Origin: Fimbriimonas sp.
Lineage (GTDB): Bacteria; Armatimonadota; Fimbriimonadia; Fimbriimonadales; Fimbriimonadaceae
Direction of reading: 5' to 3'
Length of the DNA: 40,284 bases
Assembly (NCBI GenBank): GCA_031292555.1
Contig: JARLGV010000135.1
Coordinates: 1 to 40,284 of the forward strand
This document shows, one piece after another, positions 33,885 to 40,284 of this stretch (positions within the stretch are counted from its first letter, which is position 1; the number at the start of each line of letters is the position of its first letter). A program made the translations under genes and the position numbers. The notes beneath the pieces are model-generated. The model searched no databases. It saw only the letters and a program-made list of their open reading frames with translations, and was not told the origin of the DNA.

Positions 33885-34880
33885 CTAGAAACGCAGGTAG
33901 GTGCGGTAGATGGCGTCGCCGATTTTGTTGCAGCGGTCCTGAACGTCTTCCAGAAACTCGTGGAGGCCGGCGGTGATGATGTCTTCACCGCGCATGTAGT
34001 TCAGCTCGTTGTACAGGCGGCCGACTTGTCGCTCGGCTTCGTTGACGGGGGCGACGTCTCGGTTGCCGCTAATGCGGCGCAGACAGGTGTCGACGCGGCC
34101 GACGGAGTGTCGCACCGAGGCAGGGAACTGGGGATTCAGCAGTAGGAACTGGGTGACTCGGCTCGGGGTGACGCCCTGGTGGAACGTCTTGCGGAACGCT
34201 TCGAAGGCGCCGACCGACTTGAGCACCGCGATCCATCCGTGAACGTCCACCGGTCCTCCGACCGAACCCGCTTCCGACGTGGCATAGGGCGCGAGGTGCT
34301 TCGCCATATGGTCGGCGAAGTCGGGCAGGAGGTCGTGGTACTTGACGTCGAGGATTCGGGCCGTCTGATCGGCTCGCTCCAGGAACCGGCCAACATCGTG
34401 AAAATCACGCGCCTCGCCCATCATCAGCGTCCGGTTCGCCACTCCCTGAAAGAGCTGAGAACCCTCCTTAACCGTCTCGAAAAACGCGAACGGGGAGCCG
34501 GAGAGCACTCGTTCGAGATCCCAATCCTGGTACTGCAAGTACATCCGGTTGAGGCATTTCCACATCTCACTGGAGATCTGGTCTCGAATGCTGCGCCCGT
34601 TCTCTCGGGCCAGTCGAATACACGTGGCGATCGACGACGGGTTCTCCAAATCGAACGCGAAGAAGTACAGGATGCTGCGCTCGTCCTCCTCGTACCCTTT
34701 CTCGTGGTAGAGCTCTTCCTGACCCGAGATCGCAAGGATCGACGACCAGCGCATCGCCTCCCCGACAAGAGGGCTCTCCAATCCGAAGTGGTAGTGGACG
34801 TCGATCATCCGGGCGGTCGCCTCGGCGCGTTCGACGTACCGGCCAATCCAAAACGAGGCGTCGGCGTGGCGGGAGAGCAT
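33885..34880 (-). CDS. Alpha-E domain protein (DUF403)
   Basis: A 331-residue helical protein of the alpha-E family. It opens with LSRHADASFWIGRYVERAEATARMI, the hallmark of that family, and is Glu- and Arg-rich throughout, with WKCLNRMYLQYQDWDLE, MGEARDFHDVGRFLERADQTARILD and a C-terminal LNYMRGEDIITAGLHEFLEDVQ. Alpha-E proteins travel with circularly permuted ATP-grasp enzymes and often a transglutaminase; a role in making or processing peptides has been proposed. Its ATG shares one base with the stop of the ATP-grasp gene (TAATG), so the two are translationally coupled. No transglutaminase or protease partner is present within the window. Confidence 0.88.
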   Translation of the reverse strand: MLSRHADASFWIGRYVERAEATARMIDVHYHFGLESPLVGEAMRWSSILAISGQEELYHEKGYEEDERSILYFFAFDLENPSSIATCIRLARENGRSIRDQISSEMWKCLNRMYLQYQDWDLERVLSGSPFAFFETVKEGSQLFQGVANRTLMMGEARDFHDVGRFLERADQTARILDVKYHDLLPDFADHMAKHLAPYATSEAGSVGGPVDVHGWIAVLKSVGAFEAFRKTFHQGVTPSRVTQFLLLNPQFPASVRHSVGRVDTCLRRISGNRDVAPVNEAERQVGRLYNELNYMRGEDIITAGLHEFLEDVQDRCNKIGDAIYRTYLRF

Positions 34881-36436
34881 TACTGTTCACCCCCAACCGG
34901 CGCGGCAAAGCTCGTTTGGGTCTGCACCATCCGGCCCATCGTCTGAGTCTGGGTCGTTTCCACGGGCAGTTCTCCCGCGATCACCCACGTGTCCTTGCTT
35001 CCACCGCCCTGAGACGAGTTAACCACGTACGATCCCTTTCGCAGGGCTACGCGCGTGAGGCCGCCCGGTACGATCGTTACGTCGTCCCGGCCGCACAGAA
35101 TGTAGGGGCGCAAGTCGATGTGCCGTCCCTCGAACCCGCTGTCGAAAAAGCAGGGAGAGCGCGACAAGGAAATAAGCGGCTGTCCGATGTAGTTGCGCGG
35201 GTTCGAACGCACGTTTCGCACGAACTCGGCCAACTCCTGCCTGGCGGCCTGAGGGCCGATCAGCATTCCGTAGCCGCCGGACTCATTGGTCGCTTTGATC
35301 ACAAGCTCGTGGGCGTGGTCGCAGATGTACTCCAGGTCGTCCTGTTTCCAGCCCATGTAGGTCGGCACTTGCTCGAGGATCGGCTCTTGGTCTAGGTAGT
35401 AGCGGATCATCGCCGGCACGTACGGATAGACTGACTTGTCGTCGGCGACCCCGGTACCGATTCCGTTGGTCAGGGCAACGTTGCCGGCGCGGTGGGCGTT
35501 AACGAGGCCGGCCACTCCGAGGGCGCTGTCGCTTCGAAAAACGAGGGGATCCAGGAAGTCGTCGTCAATTCGGCGGTAGATAACGTCGACCCGGCGAGGG
35601 CCGCGCGTCGTCTTCATGAACACCACGTTGTCGTCGACGAAGAGGTCCCGCCCCTCGACGAGTTCGATGCCCATCTGCTGGGCGAGGAAACTGTGCTCGA
35701 AGTAGGCGGAGTTGTAGACGCCGGGAGTCAGGAGGACGACGTTCGGGTCTTCTCGGCCATGGGGAGCGAGGTCGCGCAAGTTGTGGAGAAGCTGCGCCGC
35801 ATAGTGGTCGATCGGCCTAACTCGGTTCTCGGAGAACAGGCTCGGAAAAACCCGCATCAGGATGAGCCGGTTCTCGAGCATGTACGAAACTCCGGAGGGG
35901 GTTCGGCAGTTGTCCTCGAGGACCCGGTAAGTTCCCTTTTCGTCGCGAATCAGGTCAGTTCCGCATATGTGAACGTACAAGTCGCCCGGCACGTCCGCGC
36001 CAACAAAGCTGCGCCGGTAGTTGGGGGCGTTCACGATCAGATCGCGCGGGACGATGCCATCCCGAAGAATCTTGCCGTCGTGATAGACGTCGTGGAGGAA
36101 TAGATTGAGGGCACGAACGCGCTGAGATAGCCCCTTTTCAACTAGGGCCCACTCATCGGATGGGATCACTCGGGGCACGAGGTCGACGGGGAACGGCTTC
36201 TCAACGCCTTTGGTGTCGCCGTAAACGGTGAAAGTGATGCCCTGATTAACGAGGGTGAGGTCGGCTAACTGGCAACGCGCCCGAAACTCCTCGGCGGTCA
36301 GACTTCCCAAGGTGCGAGCGAGCCGCGCATAGTGGGGCCGGGGGCCGGACGACTCGAACATCTCGTCGAAGAATCCGCCGGTGTCGTATCCGGCGAACAG
36401 GCCTGCTGGGGTCGAATTGTTCTGCTCCTGGTTCAT
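34880..36436 (-). CDS. Circularly permuted ATP-grasp type 2 protein (DUF404/DUF407)
   Basis: A 518-residue cytoplasmic enzyme. Family marks include [20 protein letters not shown], the segment [43 protein letters not shown] and [17 protein letters not shown], the last a glycine-rich ATP-binding loop. ATP-grasp enzymes join a carboxylate to an amine using ATP; in this group the substrate is unknown and peptide synthesis is suspected. It overlaps the alpha-E gene by one base. A TATACT box (36478-36483, minus) about 42 bases upstream of its ATG could be its promoter. The 136-base gap to the HIT gene contains nothing else recognisable. There is no clear Shine-Dalgarno site. Confidence 0.9.
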   Translation of the reverse strand: MNQEQNNSTPAGLFAGYDTGGFFDEMFESSGPRPHYARLARTLGSLTAEEFRARCQLADLTLVNQGITFTVYGDTKGVEKPFPVDLVPRVIPSDEWALVEKGLSQRVRALNLFLHDVYHDGKILRDGIVPRDLIVNAPNYRRSFVGADVPGDLYVHICGTDLIRDEKGTYRVLEDNCRTPSGVSYMLENRLILMRVFPSLFSENRVRPIDHYAAQLLHNLRDLAPHGREDPNVVLLTPGVYNSAYFEHSFLAQQMGIELVEGRDLFVDDNVVFMKTTRGPRRVDVIYRRIDDDFLDPLVFRSDSALGVAGLVNAHRAGNVALTNGIGTGVADDKSVYPYVPAMIRYYLDQEPILEQVPTYMGWKQDDLEYICDHAHELVIKATNESGGYGMLIGPQAARQELAEFVRNVRSNPRNYIGQPLISLSRSPCFFDSGFEGRHIDLRPYILCGRDDVTIVPGGLTRVALRKGSYVVNSSQGGGSKDTWVIAGELPVETTQTQTMGRMVQTQTSFAAPVGGEQ

Positions 36437-36572
36437 TGGGGAAGCCGACCATCGACGCTGATCCTGCGGCGATGATCAGTATAGAGGAGCATTCCTCCCG
36501 TGCCTAGTGTTAAGAATGCCCGTTTCATGCAAGGCGCTGATCCACCGAGTGAGGTTCGAGGCGAAAATCGCC

Positions 36573-37019
36573 CTACATTCGGCGCTCGATCTCTTCCCGG
36601 ATCTTCCTCATCAGGCCACCGTGCTTGCCCGTATCGAACAGGTTGGTGAACGCCTCTCGCACTTCAAGAGGGTAGTTGAAGGGAGGAAGGTGGTGGTAGT
36701 GGCGGTCTTCCCACGGATACCGAGGCCACACGTGGGCGTGAAGGAACGGGTCGAGATTGCCGTAGATCGAGTAGTTGATCCGCTCAGCGCCCGTCACCTC
36801 TTTGATCGCGTCACCCAGCACGCCCATGTCGTGCAGGAACTGATCGCGTGCGGCGCCGTAAAGATCGTTAAGTTGTCCGACCTCAGGGTAGGCGAGCAGT
36901 AGACAATAGCCCGGGAGAAACTGGGTGTCGCCGATGACGACGAATCCGCTCTTCATCTTCGCGATCATCTTCGGGTTCTCCCCGTGGGCAAGAATGGCGA
37001 GTCGTTCGGAACCAGTCAT
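36573..37019 (-). CDS. HIT-family (histidine triad-like) protein
   Basis: A 148-residue protein from ATG 37019. The triad-like motif HAHVWPR lies after the strand SIYGNLDPFL and is followed by PWEDRHYHHLPP. The N-terminal half has MKSGFVVIGDTQFLPGYCLLL, a typical HIT strand-turn. HIT proteins are nucleotide hydrolases or transferases that use a His. Here the motif is HxHxxxR and not the classical HxHxHxx, which suggests a divergent branch. The frame is open on to 37493, but that extra part is Pro- and Arg-rich and antisense to the MFS gene, so it is a shadow. It is divergent from the MFS gene with only 45 bases between the two starts. A TATGCT box ends 7 bases before its ATG. Confidence 0.75.
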   Translation of the reverse strand: MTGSERLAILAHGENPKMIAKMKSGFVVIGDTQFLPGYCLLLAYPEVGQLNDLYGAARDQFLHDMGVLGDAIKEVTGAERINYSIYGNLDPFLHAHVWPRYPWEDRHYHHLPPFNYPLEVREAFTNLFDTGKHGGLMRKIREEIERRM

Positions 37020-37025
37020 GTGCGA

Positions 37026-37058
37026 AGCATACCGGGCAAATCCCGAAACCCTTATAAT
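37026..37058. promoter_or_regulatory. Back-to-back -10 boxes in a 45-base divergent gap
   Basis: TATGCT (37026-37031, minus) ends 7 bases before the HIT ATG, and TATAAT (37053-37058, plus) ends 7 bases before GTG 37065 of the MFS gene. Any -35 contacts would have to lie near or inside the opposite gene. No Shine-Dalgarno site exists for either gene, so both messages may be leaderless. Confidence 0.5.
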
Positions 37059-37064
37059 CTCCGG

Positions 37065-38300
37065 GTGGCTGCTACAGAGGGCATTACTAAAGCACAGAGC
37101 CGTGCGTTCCTGGCTGCTTGGTTGGGCTGGGGCTTCGACGGTCTCGACGGTTATCTCTACACCCTGATCGCCGTACCCTTCGTTTCCGAACTGCTCGGAA
37201 AGATGGCGGACAAATCGGAGGTGGCGACGAGGGCCTCCCTGATTCAGGGGGTTTTCCTGGTCGGGTGGGCTCTGGGGGGCGCGGTGTTCGGACGGATCGG
37301 CGACCGGATCGGAAGGTCCCGAACACTGACGCTCACGATCATGATGTATGCGGTGTTTACCGGGATGGCGTTCTTTGTCCACGCCTGGTGGCAGCTTCTG
37401 ATCGTGCGGTTCATCGCCGCGCTTGGCATCGGCGGGGAGTGGGCGGCAGGATCCGCCCTCGTCTCGGAGACGCTTCCCAAGAAGTACACCCATTTTGCCA
37501 GCGCGACCCTTCAGAACGGGTACATCCTCGGCATGATGGCAGCCGCTCTGACGGTGGGCTGGCTGGGGGCGATGCCGTATCGGTACGTCTTTCTGATCGG
37601 AGTCGTCCCCGCCTTCGCGACGATCTGGATGCGCAAGGCAGTTCCGGAGACTGAGGAATGGGAGGGCGAGCGAAAGGCTAGCGAGTTGCCCAAGATCTCG
37701 GAACTCTTTCGGGGCGAGATCCGGAACACCACGATCATGATCCTGCTCCTAACGAGCATCTGCCTGGCGAGCGTGTGGGCGCTGCTGTACTTCAGCTCTC
37801 AGATCATTCGGGCGCTACCCGAGGTCAAGGCGATGTCGAAGGCGCAGGCTGCCGAACTGATCCGTAACGTCACGCTGATCTACTGCTGCTGGAACCTCGT
37901 CGGGTGCTACGCGTCGTCGGTGCTAGCCAAGTTCGTCGGCTACCGGTGGGCTTTCGCGCTCCTGATGGCGTGCTCCTTCCTTTCCTATTACTTCGGGTTC
38001 AAGGAGGTTCGCTCCCTTGCGGAGACCCGCATGTGGTTGAACATCGCCTTCTTCTTCAGTTCGGGCATTTTCGCCCTGTTCCCGATGTACATTCCGCCGC
38101 TCTTCCCGACCCTGATCCGAACGACTGGAGCGGGTTTCTCGTACAACATCGGCCGGCTCGTGGCGGGGGTGGCGACGTTCGTGTTCGGCATGGCGACCTC
38201 GACCGCCCTGTCTCCCGGCCTCGCGATCTGGTACGCCGGATTCCTCTACGTCCCCGGCGTCGTCCTCGCCCTGTTCGTGCCGGTGCCGAAGACGGAGTAG
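37065..38300 (+). CDS. MFS transporter (sialate/aromatic acid-type)
   Basis: A 12-helix major facilitator of about 411 residues in the inner membrane. Helix 1 contains GWGFDGLDGYLYTLI, with the membrane Asp pair typical of the SHS/AAHS proton-symporter group. Motif A is GRIGDRIGRSRTL between helices 2 and 3, and RFIAALGIGGEWAAGSALVSE is the conserved helix 4 signature. A charged central loop (MRKAVPETEEWEGERKASEL) divides the halves. The substrate is unknown; an organic acid is likely from family resemblance. The frame is open upstream to 36984, but that part overlaps the HIT gene and has no membrane character. GTG 37065 is chosen because a perfect TATAAT ends 7 bases before it. Confidence 0.85.
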   Translation: MAATEGITKAQSRAFLAAWLGWGFDGLDGYLYTLIAVPFVSELLGKMADKSEVATRASLIQGVFLVGWALGGAVFGRIGDRIGRSRTLTLTIMMYAVFTGMAFFVHAWWQLLIVRFIAALGIGGEWAAGSALVSETLPKKYTHFASATLQNGYILGMMAAALTVGWLGAMPYRYVFLIGVVPAFATIWMRKAVPETEEWEGERKASELPKISELFRGEIRNTTIMILLLTSICLASVWALLYFSSQIIRALPEVKAMSKAQAAELIRNVTLIYCCWNLVGCYASSVLAKFVGYRWAFALLMACSFLSYYFGFKEVRSLAETRMWLNIAFFFSSGIFALFPMYIPPLFPTLIRTTGAGFSYNIGRLVAGVATFVFGMATSTALSPGLAIWYAGFLYVPGVVLALFVPVPKTE

Positions 38301-38347
38301 GTCCGAGCGTTATGATACGACAAACTCCTGGAGACTATCCACGGAGA

Positions 38348-38368
38348 CGCCGGACGATCATCCCGGCG
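38348..38368. terminator. Hairpin after the MFS gene
   Basis: CGCCGG (38348-38353) and CCGGCG (38363-38368) form a 6-bp stem with a 9-base loop, 48 bases after the MFS stop. No U-tract follows. It may end the MFS transcript. Confidence 0.3.
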
Positions 38369-38428
38369 CATGGTCCGATCGGGGCCAGCGCCATGAGAAG
38401 GTAATCGCCCAGATCAAGGGGGCTCGCC

Positions 38429-38851
38429 ATGCCTAACGATCAAGTCGATCTCCTGCGCATCGCCCACGTTCTTAACCGGCACGGCGTCGATTGCGTGATC
38501 GTCGGCGGAATGGCGGTTGTGCTTCATGGCGGCAATGCCACGACGATGGACGTGGATGTGGCGTTCGATCGGTCGCCCGAAAACCTCGTGCGCCTTGCCG
38601 ACGCGCTTCGGGACCTGTGTGCAAAGCCCAAAGGGTGGATCGCAAGCAGCTTTAGGCTTGAAGACACCGATCTTGCCACGAAGTGGCTGCATCTAGAGTC
38701 GGAAGCCGGCGACATTACTCGCCTATCGCGGTACTTGATCTATGGCGTGAGGCTCGTTCTTGCTTTTCGCAAGGGTTGGCCAAGTGTATTGAGGACGCAA
38801 AGGAGACCGGATTCGGCCTATGATAGCCACGGAGGGAAAACGGGGCTATGA
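38429..38851 (+). pseudogene. Truncated or frameshifted nucleotidyltransferase-like gene
   Basis: The first 95 residues look like a small nucleotidyltransferase: HGVDCVIVGGMAVVLHGG, then NATTMDVDVAFDRSPENL, which holds the G-G-M and D-x-D type active site, and LHLESEAGDITRL. Beyond that, relatives would go on to a Gly-rich turn and helix, but here the frame reads into a Ser/Arg-rich tail (RKGWPSVLRTQRRPDSAYD). A neighbouring frame over the same DNA reads LDLWREARSCFSQGLAKCIE, which looks more like protein. I infer a frameshift or small deletion after about residue 98. The gene starts at ATG 38429 with a GGGGG purine run upstream, and its end overlaps the next MFS gene by 4 bases. A real short protein cannot be excluded. 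Confidence 0.5.
38819..38836 (+). promoter_or_regulatory. TATGAT box and GGAGGG ribosome site before the ACS transporter
   Basis: TATGAT (38819-38824) lies in the decayed end of the previous gene. GGAGGG (38831-38836) is a good ribosome site 11 bases before ATG 38848. This gene therefore looks conventionally initiated, unlike several neighbours. Confidence 0.4.
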
Positions 38852-40155
38852 CGGTTATGGAACGGGCTCGGAGGCGGATTACTAGGCGGCTGATGCCGTT
38901 CTTGCTGCTGCTCTATGTCGTGTCGTTTCTCGACCGGACGAACCTGGCGGTGGCGGCGCTCGGGATGAGGAAGGAACTCGGATTCACCGAGGCGATCATC
39001 GGTTCGGGCGCAGGGATCTTCTTCCTCGGCTATTTCTTGCTCGAAATTCCGGGGACGTTGCTCGTCGAGCGGTGGAGCGCCCGCAAGTGGATCGCGCGGA
39101 TACTGATCTCATGGGGGCTCGTGGCCGGGATCATGGGGCTAATCGGGCTCCCGATGATGGGAGCGCTTGCGCCGAAGTCGCAGTTCTTCTGGTTGCGGTT
39201 TCTCCTCGGCCTCGCGGAAGCCGGGTTCTTCCCGGGCGTAGTCGTGTATCTGACCCACTGGTTCCGGTACGAGGATCGGGCGCGCGCCAAATCACTGTTC
39301 ATGATCGGCATTCCGCTCGCAAGCGTCATCTCCACCCCGCTCTCGCAGATCATCATGCATCGAATTGAGTGGTTGGGGCTGGCCGGTTGGCGATGGGTAT
39401 TCATCCTGGAGGGAATTCCAGCCGTCGTACTTGGGTTCGTCACCCTCTTCTATCTAACCGATCGTCCGCATGATGCGAAATGGCTGCCGGACGACGAGAA
39501 GCAGTGGATCGTCGCCGAGATCGAGCAGGAGCGGCAGACCAAGACGGCGGAAGGCGGGGCGGGCGTCGTGCGTGGGTTGATCCACCCCCGCATAATGCTG
39601 CTGACGGCGATCTACTTCTTCGGGACGATGGGTTTGTATGGGCTGACGTTCTTCCTTCCCTCGATGATGGCCGCGATGAAGGGGAATTCGGTCGTCACTC
39701 AGACGGTCGTATCGACCCTGCCCTATGTCTTCGGCTGCGCGGCGATCCTGGTCAACGGGTGGCATTCGGATCGGACCGGGGAACGGCGGTGGCATACCTC
39801 GCTTCCACTGCTGCTGGGAGGGGTCGCGATGGGGCTCAGCGTGCTGTCGGGCGATCATTTGGCGTTGGCGGTTACCTTCCTCTGTTTCCTTGGGGCGGGG
39901 ATGCACGCCCACTACCCGGTTTTTTGGACGCACCCCGGCTCGTGGTTGACCGGATCTGCCTCGGCGGCGGCAGTCGGGCTGATCAACTCGTTCGGCAACC
40001 TCGGCGGCTTCTTTGGCCCGAAAATCGTCGGCGAACTAACGACGCGCACCGGCTCCTTCCAGTCCGGCATGTGGTTCCTAAGCGCGAGCCTGCTGGCCGC
40101 AGGCCTTCTCGCCGCGTTCTTGAAGCCGCGATCGAAGCTCGAATCCCCAGGTTAG
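38848..40155 (+). CDS. MFS transporter, anion:cation symporter (ACS) family
   Basis: A 435-residue, 12-helix inner-membrane transporter. The ACS signature is clear in the first helices: RLMPFLLLLYVVSFLDRTNL followed by AALGMRKELGFTEAIIGSGAGIFF and GYFLLEIPG. Helix 4 contains RFLLGLAEAGFFPGVVVYLTHWF, also typical. A long central loop (DRPHDAKWLPDDEKQWI) separates the halves. Family members take up organic acids such as phthalate, tartrate, hexuronates or nicotinate-type compounds; the exact substrate cannot be told. An internal ATG at codon 4 (38857) is also possible. It overlaps the truncated nucleotidyltransferase frame by 4 bases. A weak GGCG/CGCC hairpin (40169-40182) lies shortly after its stop. 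Confidence 0.88.
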   Translation: MTVMERARRRITRRLMPFLLLLYVVSFLDRTNLAVAALGMRKELGFTEAIIGSGAGIFFLGYFLLEIPGTLLVERWSARKWIARILISWGLVAGIMGLIGLPMMGALAPKSQFFWLRFLLGLAEAGFFPGVVVYLTHWFRYEDRARAKSLFMIGIPLASVISTPLSQIIMHRIEWLGLAGWRWVFILEGIPAVVLGFVTLFYLTDRPHDAKWLPDDEKQWIVAEIEQERQTKTAEGGAGVVRGLIHPRIMLLTAIYFFGTMGLYGLTFFLPSMMAAMKGNSVVTQTVVSTLPYVFGCAAILVNGWHSDRTGERRWHTSLPLLLGGVAMGLSVLSGDHLALAVTFLCFLGAGMHAHYPVFWTHPGSWLTGSASAAAVGLINSFGNLGGFFGPKIVGELTTRTGSFQSGMWFLSASLLAAGLLAAFLKPRSKLESPG

Positions 40156-40218
40156 CAACCCATATTAGGGCGAGAAAACGCCTGTAAATTGCTCATCCAA
40201 AACACGCTGAAACGGCGC

Positions 40219-40259
40219 TATGATAGGAGGTGAACATGGCGCCCAAATTGGGCATCTAG
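40219..40259 (+). other. Perfect ribosome site with a seven-codon frame
   Basis: AGGAGGTG (40225-40232) is a full Shine-Dalgarno, 5 bases (counted from its last GG) before ATG 40236. The frame reads MAPKLGI and stops at TAG 40257-40259. A TATGAT box lies at 40219-40224, directly before the ribosome site. The codons contain the dyad GCCCAA-A-TTGGGC. It may be a leader peptide, an upstream open reading frame, or a gene broken by mutation; the window ends 25 bases later. Confidence 0.35.
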
Positions 40260-40284
40260 TCGCTCCGAACCCACCCTCCGAAGG

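Noticed and set aside
37020-37493. N-terminal extension of the HIT protein
   Set aside because: The extension is Pro- and Arg-rich and antisense to the MFS gene. ATG 37019 gives a normal-sized HIT protein and has a -10 box at the right spacing.
38311-38316. TATGAT as promoter of a small gene after the first MFS gene
   Set aside because: The only frames beginning shortly after it are about ten codons long. The next gene starts 113 bases later.
1-40284. tRNA, rRNA, insertion sequence, prophage or attachment site
   Set aside because: No cloverleaf, transposase-like frame or flanking direct repeat was noticed. A tRNAscan or ISfinder run would settle it.

Overview
The window reads as chromosomal DNA from a diderm bacterium, most likely an Armatimonadota member of the Fimbriimonas type. 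This is inferred from four things: lipid A and outer-membrane assembly genes, very large secreted BNR-repeat proteins carrying about 95-residue Ig-like modules, AfsR-like ATPases with a degenerate cyclase domain, and the pairing of circularly permuted ATP-grasp with alpha-E genes. No rRNA, tRNA, insertion sequence, phage or CRISPR array was found. The taxonomic call comes from gene style only.

Left part (1-12961, plus strand): a STAND-type P-loop ATPase with a C-terminal helix-turn-helix-like segment; a lipoprotein with a LamG/DUF1080-like domain; a 900-residue exported six-hairpin glycosidase-like protein; a fusion of a YqjI-like PadR repressor (with a His-rich N-terminal arm) to a nitroreductase, with a near-perfect operator dyad at its start; a 1354-residue secreted BNR protein with five Ig-like modules; a URO-D superfamily protein; and a small hypothetical that ends inside lpxC.

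Centre (24666-12951, minus strand): lipA, tamB-like, bamA, two skp/ompH paralogues, an OmpH-like lipoprotein, lpxD and lpxC lie head to tail, with short gaps or overlaps at most junctions. Together they would chaperone (Skp), insert (BamA) and support (TamB) outer-membrane proteins and start lipid A synthesis (LpxC, LpxD). The tamB-like gene appears to start at an AUU codon behind a perfect GGAGGT.

Right-centre (37019-24732, minus strand): HIT protein, circularly permuted ATP-grasp, alpha-E protein, TPR protein, HEAT-like lipoprotein, DinB-like protein, cytochrome P450, AfsR-like ATPase, a dyad-rich non-coding stretch, and a small secreted Ig-like protein. Right end (plus strand): an MFS transporter divergent from the HIT gene, a probably decayed nucleotidyltransferase, an ACS-type MFS transporter, and a perfect ribosome-binding site in front of a seven-codon frame.

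A recurring feature is a TATAAT-like box ending 6 to 8 bases before the start codon (lipA, MFS, DinB, HIT, URO-D, Ig-like gene). This suggests leaderless transcripts are common here, alongside genes with ordinary Shine-Dalgarno sites.
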